Shown here: piece by piece, positions 17,407-26,141 of the stretch
Layout of the letters: each line of letters opens with the position of its first letter
Numbering within the stretch: the stretch's first letter is position 1
Source: Bacteroidota bacterium
Lineage (GTDB): Bacteria > Bacteroidota > Rhodothermia > Rhodothermales > Bin80
DNA length: 46,132 nucleotides
NCBI GenBank assembly: GCA_026708685.1
Contig: JAPOUL010000164.1
Span: 1 to 46,132 of the forward strand
Reading direction: 5' to 3'
Notes under the pieces: model-generated
Database searches by the model: none
Seen by the model: the letters and a program-made list of their open reading frames with translations, nothing else
What the model was told of the DNA's origin: nothing
Program-made: the position numbers and the translations under genes

Positions 17407-17940
17407 ATGTTATTCGGTGCGAGCCTATTGAGTGCCAATGTCGGATTGATCGTTTGGCTGTCCGTCATTTTTTTGGTGACTCTGCTGATCTTGCGCAGAT
17501 ATGCGTGGGGCCCCATTACGTCTGCCCTGTCTGAACGTGAAGAAACGATTGCGAGTTCCTTAAATCGTGCAGAAGAGGCACTGGCGGAAAGCCAGCGATT
17601 GCAAGAAAGCAATGCTCAGGCGAAGCGTGAAGTTGAACAGGAGGCACAAAAACTTCTTCGAGAAGCTAGAGATGAGGCCCAGTCTCTGCGCGACCGGCAG
17701 GTGGAACGCACCCGTGAGGAGATCACCTCGCTCCGTGAACAGGCACTACTGGACATTGAGCGAGATAAAGAGAGAGCACTTCAGTCTCTGCGTGATGAGG
17801 TGGCCGATCTTGCCATTCTTGCTGCGGAGAAAATCCTCCAGGGGAACATCAATTCTTCCAGTCAGCGTGCACTCGTGAGTCAGTTCATTGATGATCTGAC
17901 AACCTCTGATCGCTCTCAGAGCCCTTCTGCTCAGGCATGA
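17407..17940 (+). CDS. atpF: ATP synthase F0 subunit b
   Basis: The 177-aa protein is the peripheral stalk subunit. One N-terminal membrane helix (GLIVWLSVIFLVTLLILRRYAW) is followed by WGPITSALSEREETI and a long, highly charged coiled coil to about residue 140, as in all b subunits. The C-terminal part (LAILAAEKILQGNI) binds delta. It starts 14 bp after atpE and its stop overlaps the atpH start by 4 bp (ATGA), so the two are translationally coupled. Confidence 0.95.
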   Translation: MLFGASLLSANVGLIVWLSVIFLVTLLILRRYAWGPITSALSEREETIASSLNRAEEALAESQRLQESNAQAKREVEQEAQKLLREARDEAQSLRDRQVERTREEITSLREQALLDIERDKERALQSLRDEVADLAILAAEKILQGNINSSSQRALVSQFIDDLTTSDRSQSPSAQA

Positions 17941-18479
17941 CATCGTTACTGGTTGTTCGGCGTTATGCCGATGCACTCTATCAGGAATCAACTTCAATTG
18001 CCTCCGTCGTAGATGATGTGCAACTGATTCAGCAGACACTGAATGCTTCTCAGGACCTGAAGAACCTCCTCAAAAGTCCTGTCGTTTCTCGGCACCAAAA
18101 ATCCGTGATTCTACAGCGTCTCTTTCAGGAACATGTTCACCTGGTGACTCTGCGTTTTCTGCAACTGCTCATTCAGCGTGGAAGAGAACATCTTCTTTCT
18201 GAAATTCTGGTCTGTTTTCAGAACTGCTTGGATCAGTCCTTAGGTATCACCACGGTACATGCTTATGTTTATGCCCAGCTTTCTGACGGGGAAATTGAAC
18301 GCCTCCGGTCTGTTCTGACCTCACAACTTGAAGGCCGCGTCCGCCTTCTTGTGACCACCGATCCTTCCCTGATGGGGGGGATCATTCTCAAAATTGGAGA
18401 TATGGTGTATGATGGTAGTGTCCGACACCAACTCTCTCTCCTTCATGATCGTCTGCGTATGCAGATCTCATTAACGTAA
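17937..18479 (+). CDS. atpH: ATP synthase F1 subunit delta
   Basis: The 180-aa delta subunit joins the top of F1 to subunit b. The helical N-terminal domain starts with [11 protein letters not shown], as is usual (normally R-x-YA-x-AL). The C-terminal domain ends with [37 protein letters not shown], whose GG-x-x-x-x-x-G-D and D-x-S features define the family. It overlaps atpF by 4 bp and is followed 7 bp later by atpA. Confidence 0.95.
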   Translation: MTSLLVVRRYADALYQESTSIASVVDDVQLIQQTLNASQDLKNLLKSPVVSRHQKSVILQRLFQEHVHLVTLRFLQLLIQRGREHLLSEILVCFQNCLDQSLGITTVHAYVYAQLSDGEIERLRSVLTSQLEGRVRLLVTTDPSLMGGIILKIGDMVYDGSVRHQLSLLHDRLRMQISLT

Positions 18480-18486
18480 TCTATTG

Positions 18487-20082
18487 ATGCCAACGGCTAT
18501 TCGACCGGACGAAGTCACTGCACTGTTGAGACAGGAACTCGGTGGCTTTCAGTCCGAAACAGATGTATACGAAGTCGGCACCGTCTTGCAGGTTGGAGAC
18601 GGAATTGCCCGACTCTACGGCCTGTCTCAGGTACAGGCTGGTGAATTGATTGAATTTCCAGAACGCGATGTCACCGGCATGGTTCTCAACCTAGAAGAGG
18701 ATAATGTAGGTGCTGTCCTCTTTGGAGAGGTGCAGGAGATTAAAGAGGGTGATCAAGCCCGCCGAACCCGTAGAATCGCCTCCATCCAAGTCTCCGAGGG
18801 GATGCTAGGACGAGTCATTGATCCTCTTGGAAATGTACTTGATGGCAAAGGTGCACTCACTGGCGATACCTGTGAAATGCCCCTGGAACGCAAGGCCCCT
18901 GGAGTCATCTATCGCCAACCGGTATCGGAACCCCTGATCACTGGTATTAAAGCCATTGACTCAATGATCCCTATTGGGCGCGGGCAGCGGGAGCTCGTGA
19001 TTGGCGATCGCCAGACTGGAAAAACGGCGATCCTCATTGACACGATCATCAGTCAGCGGTCTACCCATGAAACGGATGCACCTGTGTACTGCATCTATGT
19101 AGCTATTGGCCAAAAGGCCTCTACGGTTGCTCAGGTGGCCCGTGCCTTAGAGGAAAACGGTGCAATGGAGTATACCGTCATTGTGAATGCTCCCGCTTCA
19201 GCGGCTGCTCCTCTTCAGTTTATTGCTCCATTTGCTGGTGCATGTATTGGTGAATACTTTCGAGATACTGGCCGACATGCCCTAGCTATCTTTGACGATC
19301 TGTCCAAACAGGCTGTTGCCTATCGTCAGGTTTCTCTGCTCCTTCGCCGCCCTCCAGGTCGGGAAGCTTATCCGGGTGACGTTTTTTATCTGCACAGTCG
19401 ACTGCTAGAACGTGCTGCTAAAATCACCGACAGTCAGGAGATCGCCTCAAATATGAATGACTTGCCCCCTTCCTTGGAGGGTAAGATCAAGGGTGGTGGC
19501 TCTCTGACGGCTCTACCTGTAATTGAAACTCAGGCTGGTGCCGTTGATGCATACATCCCAACCAATGTCATCTCCATTACCGATGGACAGATTTACTTGG
19601 AGCCTGACTTGTTCAATGCGGGAGTTCGCCCAGCCATCAATGTTGGAATTTCTGTGAGTCGAGTTGGGGGCAATGCTCAGATTAAAGCGATGAAGTCCGC
19701 CGCTGGCATGTTGCGTCTGGACTTAGCCCAATATCGCGAATTAGAGGCCTTTTCAAAATTTGGATCTGACCTTGATCCTGCTACGCAACGGCAGCTGCGA
19801 CGTGGTGAATGTCTCGTGGAATTACTCAAGCAGGGACAGTTTTTGCCTGTGCCCGTCGAAGAGCAGATTGCCATCATCTACATTGGCAGTGAAGGGCTTC
19901 TTGATCAGGTTGCCGTTTCGGATCTGGAGCAGTTTGAATCCGAGCTACTGGAGACTCTAAGGATGAAGGCATCTGAGGCGTTAGCAAGTATTCGAGAGAC
20001 GGGAAACTTCTCCGATGAAGCCAAGCATTCTTTCCGCGAGGAAGCAGTTCGCTTCGTTGAACTCTACACGGCGAACGCTTAA
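18487..20082 (+). CDS. atpA: ATP synthase F1 subunit alpha
   Basis: The 531-aa subunit has the beta-barrel start ([19 protein letters not shown]), the P-loop GDRQTGKTA (about 173-181) that binds the non-catalytic nucleotide, the ASTVAQV segment, and the alpha-type [11 protein letters not shown] with the arginine reaching into the catalytic site. The C-terminal helical domain closes it. The ATG at 18487 is preferred to the TTG one codon earlier. The last base of its stop is the first base of the atpG ATG (TAATG). Confidence 0.97.
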   Translation: MPTAIRPDEVTALLRQELGGFQSETDVYEVGTVLQVGDGIARLYGLSQVQAGELIEFPERDVTGMVLNLEEDNVGAVLFGEVQEIKEGDQARRTRRIASIQVSEGMLGRVIDPLGNVLDGKGALTGDTCEMPLERKAPGVIYRQPVSEPLITGIKAIDSMIPIGRGQRELVIGDRQTGKTAILIDTIISQRSTHETDAPVYCIYVAIGQKASTVAQVARALEENGAMEYTVIVNAPASAAAPLQFIAPFAGACIGEYFRDTGRHALAIFDDLSKQAVAYRQVSLLLRRPPGREAYPGDVFYLHSRLLERAAKITDSQEIASNMNDLPPSLEGKIKGGGSLTALPVIETQAGAVDAYIPTNVISITDGQIYLEPDLFNAGVRPAINVGISVSRVGGNAQIKAMKSAAGMLRLDLAQYRELEAFSKFGSDLDPATQRQLRRGECLVELLKQGQFLPVPVEEQIAIIYIGSEGLLDQVAVSDLEQFESELLETLRMKASEALASIRETGNFSDEAKHSFREEAVRFVELYTANA

Positions 20083-21005
20083 TGGCGACGTTACGTGATA
20101 TCCGTACGCGGATTGCATCCGTACAAAATACCCAACAGGTCACGCGTGCCATGAAGATGGTCGCGGCGGCCAAGTTACGCAGGGCTCAGGAGAATATCTT
20201 CAAGACAAGACCCTACGCCTACAAGATCGGAGAAATCATTGAGCACCTCAAGCGGCAGGGAGCAGTGAATGCACATCCTCTGCTTCGTGAACATCCGTCG
20301 GTCAATGCAGCCCTGATCATTGTCGTCACAGGCGACCGTGGGCTCGCGGGTGCCTTCAATACCAATGTGATCAAGAGTGCTGAAACGCTCATTACATCCC
20401 AATTTTCTGAGCTCCATCGTCAGGGAACACTGCAGATCGCGGCAGTAGGGCGTAAAGGGGCAGAGTATTTTGGAAAGCGTGGATACAATCTGGTGGGGGA
20501 TTTCAGTGGTGTCTTCAGCGAGTTGAGTTTTGAGACTGCCCTCAGTATTGGCTCGTTGGCCATGAAAGGATATGTAGAAGAGCGATGGGACATCGTCAAG
20601 ATTGTCTATAACGAATTCAAAAACACCATTGCACAGAACCGAATTGTTGCTCCATTGATTCCCATTCCTCCAGAGCAGTTTCGTACTCCTGTGATGCTCA
20701 ACGAAGACGTGACTGCCCCCGACCTTGATGAAAAATACCGGGCACATTATCTGTTTGATCCGGACTCCGAGCACATTCTGGATTCCTTGGTTCCCCAGTT
20801 TGTCAATTTTGAGATATGGCGTGCTCTACTGGAATCCTCTGCAGCGGAGCAGGGGGCTCGCATGGTTGCCATGGATAACGCCACATCCAATGCTACCGAG
20901 CTATTGCAATCACTTCGTTTGCAGTACAACCGTGCCCGTCAGAGTGCCATCACGACTGAAATTCTGGAAATCATCAGCGGGGCAAACGCACTGGAAGAAC
21001 ATTGA
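20082..21005 (+). CDS. atpG: ATP synthase F1 subunit gamma
   Basis: The 307-aa rotor shaft has the two conserved coiled-coil termini. The N-terminal one is [36 protein letters not shown] (shown only in its key parts: IRTRI, T.AMKMVAAAKL). The C-terminal one carries ARMVAMDNATSNA and YNRARQSAITTEILEIISGANAL. The middle Rossmann-like domain has VTGDRGLAGAFN. It is the last gene of this operon: atpD and atpC do not follow, and the next 250 bp lead to tRNA genes. Confidence 0.96.
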   Translation: MATLRDIRTRIASVQNTQQVTRAMKMVAAAKLRRAQENIFKTRPYAYKIGEIIEHLKRQGAVNAHPLLREHPSVNAALIIVVTGDRGLAGAFNTNVIKSAETLITSQFSELHRQGTLQIAAVGRKGAEYFGKRGYNLVGDFSGVFSELSFETALSIGSLAMKGYVEERWDIVKIVYNEFKNTIAQNRIVAPLIPIPPEQFRTPVMLNEDVTAPDLDEKYRAHYLFDPDSEHILDSLVPQFVNFEIWRALLESSAAEQGARMVAMDNATSNATELLQSLRLQYNRARQSAITTEILEIISGANALEEH

Positions 21006-21259
21006 TCCCCAGATGCGTTCCTGTTCCTTTTGAGGCTGAACCTTGTGGTCTTTTTCCTTAGATGTTACTTGTACGACATGTCTCATGTGTACATATCATC
21101 TCAACTCAGATTGCCCTCTTGATGGCTATAATCCCGATGGTACTTTACCCTGAGTTGCAGTATAGTGTTATGGGTTCACAAAAACAATTTCCAGTTCAAC
21201 GCGTCTAAGCGGTTATTGAAGATGACGTAAACGTTGCAGGTTCTCTTTGGCAATCCTTG

Positions 21260-21347
21260 GGAGAGGTGGCCGAGTGGCTGAAGGCGCTCCCCTGCTAAGG
21301 GAGTATGGGTTAACAGCTCATCGTGGGTTCGAATCCCACCCTCTCCG
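21260..21347 (+). tRNA. tRNA-Ser (anticodon GCU)
   Basis: The acceptor strands GGAGAGG (21260-21266) and CCTCTCC (21340-21346) pair fully. The anticodon stem CTCCC/GGGAG holds the loop CTGCTAA, anticodon GCU, reading AGC and AGU. A long variable arm and the T arm GTGGG-TTCGAAT-CCCAC follow. The discriminator is G, as for serine tRNAs. The genomic 3' end reads GCA, so CCA must be added after transcription. Confidence 0.96.
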
Positions 21348-21389
21348 CATCTGATCTATGATTTTGGATTTGTACATTTGCATGACGTT

Positions 21390-21477
21390 GGAGGGGTGGC
21401 AGAGTGGTTGAATGCACTGGTCTTGAAAACCAGCGTGCCGAAAGGTACCGGGGGTTCGAATCCCTCCCCCTCCGCCA
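21390..21477 (+). tRNA. tRNA-Ser (anticodon UGA)
   Basis: GGAGGGG (21390-21396) pairs with CCCCTCC (21467-21473). The anticodon loop CTTGAAA gives UGA, reading UCA and other UCN codons. The long variable arm is serine-type, and the T loop is TTCGAAT. The discriminator G is followed by an encoded CCA (21475-21477), unlike the neighbouring serine tRNA 42 bp upstream. Confidence 0.96.
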
Positions 21478-21678
21478 TGAGTCCAACCCATTCAGCTATG
21501 GTTCAAACATCATTGACTCCGCACTGATTGATGTGAGACCCTGTCATGCTGACCAGCCCAAGAACAAAACCCATCTTCCAATCTACGTTGCAGGACATGT
21601 TCAAATCCTACCATATCGACCGTTACACCATGACTCCTCCTGTTGATTCTATTGAATTGCCATAAACCTTTCTCATCT

Positions 21679-22488
21679 ATGGACTACGATGCTATCAAAG
21701 ACCGTATTAGCCGCTGGTTAGATTCATCTCCAACGTTTCTTCCCATCCTGTACCATGTGATGGATCTGTTTTTCCTCCGAACATGGTATGTACATCGTGC
21801 TCTGCGTACCATTGATCTTCAATCGGGTTCCAGATTACTGGATGCAGGCACTGGATTTGGACAGTATGCATGGCATGTAGTACGTAACTATCCCAGAGTT
21901 CATGTAACGGCAACGGATCTAAAAAAGGATTACCTTGATCGGGCCGCTCGCACCTTTGATGCTTTTGGGCTCTTGAATCAGGTGGACTTTCAATTAGATG
22001 ATCTGACCGATCCCCACATCCATGAACATTTTGACTGTATTCTAGCGATCGATGTTCTGGAACACATCGTTGATGACGATACCGCTATCCATCACTTTTC
22101 AGAACGTCTAAGCCCAGGCGGTTATCTCATCATCAGCACCCCCAGTGATCAGGGAGGTTCCGATGTTCACCATAGCCATCAGCAGAGTTTTATCGGTGAA
22201 CATGTTCGGGATGGCTACAATCTTCAGGAACTCCACCAAAAACTTGTTGATGCCGGTTTAGACATTGTTGCAAAAGAATATAGCTATGGCAAGTGGGGAT
22301 CCATTGCATGGCGTTTACTGATTAAATGCCCTATCCTGCTTCTTGGCAGGTCCATGTTTCTGGCTCCATTGGTTGCATTATACTATATCCCCATTCTACC
22401 CATTGGACTTCTGATGAACCTGATGGATCTCCGTCAGATCAATGATCGTGGCACAGGGCTGATGATCGTGGCCCGCAAAAACACATAA
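21679..22488 (+). CDS. class I SAM-dependent methyltransferase with C-terminal membrane segment
   Basis: The 269-aa protein has the Rossmann methyltransferase motifs: motif I LLDAGTGFGQYAW (about 53-65), the acidic end of strand 2 in VTATDLKKDYL, and DCILAIDVLEHIVDDD with the DVLEH phrase common to methyltransferases of the UbiG/MenG type. LSPGGYLIISTPS follows. Near the C-terminus a hydrophobic stretch (LLLGRSMFLAPLVALYYIPILPIGLLM) suggests membrane attachment, so a lipid or quinone-like substrate is possible but unproven. The ATG at 21679 is preferred over the TTG at 21643. The 160 bp before it hold nothing I can name. Confidence 0.82.
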   Translation: MDYDAIKDRISRWLDSSPTFLPILYHVMDLFFLRTWYVHRALRTIDLQSGSRLLDAGTGFGQYAWHVVRNYPRVHVTATDLKKDYLDRAARTFDAFGLLNQVDFQLDDLTDPHIHEHFDCILAIDVLEHIVDDDTAIHHFSERLSPGGYLIISTPSDQGGSDVHHSHQQSFIGEHVRDGYNLQELHQKLVDAGLDIVAKEYSYGKWGSIAWRLLIKCPILLLGRSMFLAPLVALYYIPILPIGLLMNLMDLRQINDRGTGLMIVARKNT

Positions 22489-22543
22489 TGTCCAATCTAT
22501 ATCGTAACTTTAAAATTCTCATGTTCATTCGGAGCACGAACTC

Positions 22544-24166
22544 GTGAATACCAAGTACATCTTCGTGACTGGTGGCGTTTCATCCTCGCTAGGAAAAGGA
22601 ATCTTTTGTGCATCTCTGGGATGCCTCCTTGAAGCACATGGCCTACGGGTGTCCATTCAAAAACTGGATCCCTACATCAATGTGGATCCAGGCACCATGA
22701 ATCCCTATGAACATGGAGAGGTCTTCGTCACCCATGATGGGGCAGAAACCGACCTAGATCTTGGACACTACGAACGATTCTTGGGCCACAAAACTAGTCA
22801 GGCTAATAATGTTACGACGGGGCGCGTCTACCGCGAGGTCATCGAAAAGGAACGCTCTGGAGAATATCTTGGGAAAACGGTTCAGGTCGTCCCTCATATC
22901 ATTGACGAAATCAAGGCGTGGATTGTCCGTCTGGCCGAAACCCAACCACTGGATGTGATCATTTCCGAAATTGGAGGCACCGTAGGAGATATTGAAAGCC
23001 TGCCCTATCTGGAAGCGATTCGCCAGCTGCGTTATGAACTGGGATCCATCAATGCTCAGGTCGCTCATCTCACGCTAGTCCCCTATCTCGCCGCGGCTGG
23101 CGAACTCAAAACGAAGCCTACCCAGCATTCGGTGAAGACGCTTCTCTCTTATGGACTTCAGCCTGATCTGCTAGTGTGTAGATCAGAGCATCCACTGGAT
23201 CAAGAACTTCGTGAAAAAATTGCTCGCTTCTGCAATGTAGAAACGCGGGCCGTTATTGAAGCGGCTGACGCACGCTCCATCTATGAAGTTCCCCTTCAGC
23301 TTTCGCAACAGGGGGTGCAAAAACTCATCCTTGAACAACTGAGAATTCCTCCTCAACGCATCACCCCAGAACCCGACCTTACGCAGTGGACCCAATTTGT
23401 GAATCGACTGAATGCCCCCGAAGAACACGTACGGATTGCTCTGGTTGGAAAGTATGTGACCCATCAGGATGCCTATAAATCGATTACTGAATCGTTTGTT
23501 CTGGCAGGTGCAAAGCTTTCTGTTCATGTAGATGTGCATTACGTTGAGAGTGGAGACCTCACAGAACGCAACTATGAGGACATCCTCTCCGGTGTCAACG
23601 GAATTTTAGTCGCACCTGGTTTTGGGCACCGCGGCATTGAGGGAAAGATCTCCACCGCCCGATTTGCACGAGTGAACCAGATCCCCTTTTTCGGTATTTG
23701 CCTGGGACTCCAGTGTGCTATCATCGCTTTCGCACGAGATTGCTGCGGCCTTGAAGGAGCACATTCAACTGAATTTGATGAACATTCTCCATGGCCCATC
23801 ATTGATCTGATGGAAGAGCAGAAGACCATATCCAGTAAGGGCGGCACCATGCGACTCGGAGTCTATGACTGTCAAATCACTGAACATTCCAGAGCACATT
23901 CCATCTATGGAGATACGCTCGTCTCTGAACGCCATCGTCACCGCTTTGAGGTCAATAACTCCATCAAACATCACCTTGAAGAGCATGGTCTTGTGTTTTC
24001 GGGAATCAACCCCGAAAGTGGACTGGTGGAAATCGCGGAACTTCCCTCTCACCCCTGGTACATCGGCGTTCAATTTCATCCAGAATATCGCTCCACCGTT
24101 GGGTACCCCCATCCTCTCTTTACTTCCTTCGTTTCTGCTGCCGTAAACCTGAAAAACGGCCGTTAA
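22544..24166 (+). CDS. pyrG: CTP synthase
   Basis: CTP synthase aminates UTP to CTP with ATP and glutamine. The 540-aa length is standard. The synthetase domain starts TKYIFVTGGVSSSLGKG (P-loop; most homologues have VVSS where this has VSSS) and continues with KLDPYINVDPGTMNP and the EIGGTVGDIES site. The class I glutamine amidotransferase domain has its full triad: Cys386 in GICLGLQ, and His512 and Glu514 in VQFHPEY. The start is GTG, fixed by the family's conserved N-terminus. It lies 55 bp after the methyltransferase and before the dcw cluster. Confidence 0.97.
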   Translation: MNTKYIFVTGGVSSSLGKGIFCASLGCLLEAHGLRVSIQKLDPYINVDPGTMNPYEHGEVFVTHDGAETDLDLGHYERFLGHKTSQANNVTTGRVYREVIEKERSGEYLGKTVQVVPHIIDEIKAWIVRLAETQPLDVIISEIGGTVGDIESLPYLEAIRQLRYELGSINAQVAHLTLVPYLAAAGELKTKPTQHSVKTLLSYGLQPDLLVCRSEHPLDQELREKIARFCNVETRAVIEAADARSIYEVPLQLSQQGVQKLILEQLRIPPQRITPEPDLTQWTQFVNRLNAPEEHVRIALVGKYVTHQDAYKSITESFVLAGAKLSVHVDVHYVESGDLTERNYEDILSGVNGILVAPGFGHRGIEGKISTARFARVNQIPFFGICLGLQCAIIAFARDCCGLEGAHSTEFDEHSPWPIIDLMEEQKTISSKGGTMRLGVYDCQITEHSRAHSIYGDTLVSERHRHRFEVNNSIKHHLEEHGLVFSGINPESGLVEIAELPSHPWYIGVQFHPEYRSTVGYPHPLFTSFVSAAVNLKNGR

Positions 24167-24195
24167 AACCTCCCCTTTTTCCCTCTGCAATTCCT

Positions 24196-24219
24196 CCTCT
24201 CATACTCATTGATGAGAGG
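24196..24219 (+). terminator. hairpin downstream of pyrG
   Basis: CCTCTCAT (24196-24203) pairs exactly with ATGAGAGG (24212-24219) around an 8-nt loop. There is no T-run right after it, so it may be a processing or stabilising stem rather than a full intrinsic terminator. A second small palindrome (ACGGCCGT) overlaps the end of pyrG. Confidence 0.4.
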
Positions 24220-24267
24220 CAAATGCTTTGTGGTTTCGTAAAAAGTTTAAAAATTTTATTTATTTTG

Positions 24268-24292
24268 TGGGAAATTGTGGGAAATTATGGGA
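24268..24292 (+). promoter_or_regulatory. MraZ operator: three TGGGA boxes at 10-bp spacing
   Basis: TGGGA occurs at 24268, 24278 and 24288, each followed by a 5-bp AATTN spacer (AATTG, AATTA, AATTT). This matches the TGGGN-N5 repeat array that MraZ octamers bind upstream of their own operon in E. coli. The array lies 46 bp before the mraZ start in an AT-rich region that should hold the dcw promoter. Autoregulation of the cluster is the expected outcome. Confidence 0.9.
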
Positions 24293-24337
24293 AATTTTTC
24301 TTAACTTAATGTGTTAAATAGACAAAATCCGTGATTC

Positions 24338-24781
24338 ATGCCTGGATTTAAGGGGCAATCCACCAATTCCGTGGATGACAAAGGGCGAGTTGCGATCCCT
24401 AAACGGATGCGTTCCTGCATGCGTAGCGAGGCCAATAACACCCTTGTCATCACTCGTGGATTTGAAAAGTGCATTTTTGCCTATCCACTTGATGAGTGGA
24501 CCACAATTGAGGACCATGTCAAAAGCCTCAATCCCTATGACCGAAAACACCGGGCATTCACGCGCCAGTTCATGATGTGGGCCGAGGAAGTGAGTATCGA
24601 TTCAAAGGGCCGCATTTCTCTGTCAAGACCGTTACTTGAGTATGCGGGAATACAACATACAACCCTACTCCTTGGAAGTCAGACCTACATTGAAATCTGG
24701 AACCCCGATCGGTTTGATGATTACCTGAATGAAGAGGACATGGACTATGAGTCGCTTGCGGCGGAGGTGATGGCCCAGTAA
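24338..24781 (+). CDS. mraZ: transcriptional regulator MraZ
   Basis: The 147-aa protein contains two SpoVT/AbrB-like DNA-binding halves, each with its signature. The first is NSVDDKGRVAIPKRMR near the N-terminus and the second is VSIDSKGRISLSRPLLEYAG near residues 85-105. MraZ represses or tunes the division and wall operon it opens. Its boxes are present just upstream. It begins the long dcw unit, and its stop shares a base with the rsmH ATG (TAATG). Confidence 0.96.
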   Translation: MPGFKGQSTNSVDDKGRVAIPKRMRSCMRSEANNTLVITRGFEKCIFAYPLDEWTTIEDHVKSLNPYDRKHRAFTRQFMMWAEEVSIDSKGRISLSRPLLEYAGIQHTTLLLGSQTYIEIWNPDRFDDYLNEEDMDYESLAAEVMAQ

Positions 24782-25731
24782 TGCTGACTGCTTCGTATGC
24801 CACCGCTTATCATGCACCGGTGCTCTCTCATGCTGTACTTAACTATCTGATCACAGATATGGATGGTCTCTATGTGGATGCGACCGCAGGAGGGGGAGGG
24901 CATGTTGCCGCCCTTCTGTCTGGATTATCTTCCAATGGGAAGGTTATTGCCGTCGATCGAGACCCATCCGCCATCCATGCCGTGCGGTCTCGATTTCCAG
25001 AGGCCGTTCATCAGAAACAACTGATGACCCTAAGGGGAGCCTTCGGCCGTCTGCAGACGCTCATCCGTGAGTATCTGCCCGTGACCGGATTGCTGTTGGA
25101 CCTGGGCGTTTCATCCCACCAACTTGACGCAGGAGAGCGGGGATTCAGTCACCGAAGTAGTGCTCCCCTTGATATGCGAATGGATCCAGATTCACCAACC
25201 ACGGCAGCAGATATTGTCAACGGTTATGCTGAAAAGGATCTCGTGCGTCTACTGCGTCGGTATGGCGAGGAACCCCACGCCAGAAAGATCTGTCAATCCA
25301 TTATGGAGCATCGCCCTGTGGAAACCACCATGGATCTAGCGACCATTATTCGCAGGGCCGTTCCGACCAAAATGGAATCACGGGCCGTGGCCCGCACCTT
25401 TCAGGCCCTCCGCATTGCCGTGAATCAGGAGCTGGATGAACTCGCTCAGATTCTTGAATCAAGTCCTCAGATCGTCTCTGAAGGGGGTAGAATGGTCATC
25501 ATCAGTTATCACTCACTTGAAGACAGAATGGCCAAGCGGATGATTCGCAATGGAGCTCTTCATGGTGATGCACAACGAGATGTCTATGGAAACCGACTCG
25601 TTCCTTGGAAACCACTTACACGACGACCGGTGATGCCAGATCAAGTTGAGGTGAAAGCGAACCCCCGATCTCGCAGTGCTCGGCTACGCGTAGCGTCTCG
25701 CACCTCTGTATCCGCCAACCATTCTCATTGA
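24781..25731 (+). CDS. rsmH: 16S rRNA m4C1402 methyltransferase RsmH (MraW)
   Basis: RsmH methylates the exocyclic N4 of C1402 in the decoding centre of 16S rRNA. The 316-aa sequence has YHAPVLSHAVLNYL, motif I YVDATAGGGGHVAALL, the IAVDRDPSAI strand, and the signature GLLLDLGVSSHQLDAGERGFSHRS...LDMRMD, in short segments. ARTFQALRIAVNQELDEL and ISYHSLEDR follow. All are canonical. It overlaps mraZ by one base and ftsL by one base, as is common for the second gene of dcw clusters. Confidence 0.97.
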   Translation: MLTASYATAYHAPVLSHAVLNYLITDMDGLYVDATAGGGGHVAALLSGLSSNGKVIAVDRDPSAIHAVRSRFPEAVHQKQLMTLRGAFGRLQTLIREYLPVTGLLLDLGVSSHQLDAGERGFSHRSSAPLDMRMDPDSPTTAADIVNGYAEKDLVRLLRRYGEEPHARKICQSIMEHRPVETTMDLATIIRRAVPTKMESRAVARTFQALRIAVNQELDELAQILESSPQIVSEGGRMVIISYHSLEDRMAKRMIRNGALHGDAQRDVYGNRLVPWKPLTRRPVMPDQVEVKANPRSRSARLRVASRTSVSANHSH

Positions 25732-26141
25732 TGAAGGGCTCCAGACAACCACGTTCCGCAAGGCGCAAGAAACGTGCAGTCCGCCATGCCATGTTATCGA
25801 TGAATAACTGGCAGGAGCTGACCGTGATGGATGAATCTGCCTCCAAGCCAAAAGTGATCGCTCGTATCCCTACCCTTCACTTTGCGTTGATCATCTTCCT
25901 CCTAGCTGGAATCCTGACCATGTATATCGGTCAAATTCACCGTTCTCAGGATCTTCTTGATCAAATCAATACACAGCGAAGAGAGAATGTTCGGCTCCAT
26001 TTACAGCATAATCGATTCGTCTCCGACTTGAACGCAACGATTGGTCCTTCGGTGATCCATCAGCGTGCAAGCGAACTTGGGCTTAAGGAAGTTCATGAAT
26101 TGTCCAGTGACCTCAACCCTAACGAGCCACCTGCCCCATGA
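25731..26141 (+). CDS. ftsL: cell division protein FtsL-like
   Basis: The 136-aa bitopic protein has a basic cytosolic N-terminus, one membrane helix (FALIIFLLAGILTMYIGQI) and a short periplasmic coiled coil (residues about 75-105). The ending RASELGLKEVHE matches the FtsL pattern R-A-x-x-L-G. FtsL joins FtsB and FtsQ to activate FtsWI at the septum. Identification rests on topology and on its fixed place between rsmH and ftsI. The ATG at 25731 reuses the last A of the rsmH stop. It overlaps ftsI by 4 bp. Confidence 0.85.
   Translation: MKGSRQPRSARRKKRAVRHAMLSMNNWQELTVMDESASKPKVIARIPTLHFALIIFLLAGILTMYIGQIHRSQDLLDQINTQRRENVRLHLQHNRFVSDLNATIGPSVIHQRASELGLKEVHELSSDLNPNEPPAP

Noticed and set aside
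20175-20774. 199-aa minus-strand ORF inside atpG
   Set aside because: It is a shadow of the well-conserved gamma subunit frame and has no family features of its own.
21404-21646. 80-aa ORF starting inside tRNA-Ser(UGA)
   Set aside because: It reads through a tRNA gene, so it is an artefact.
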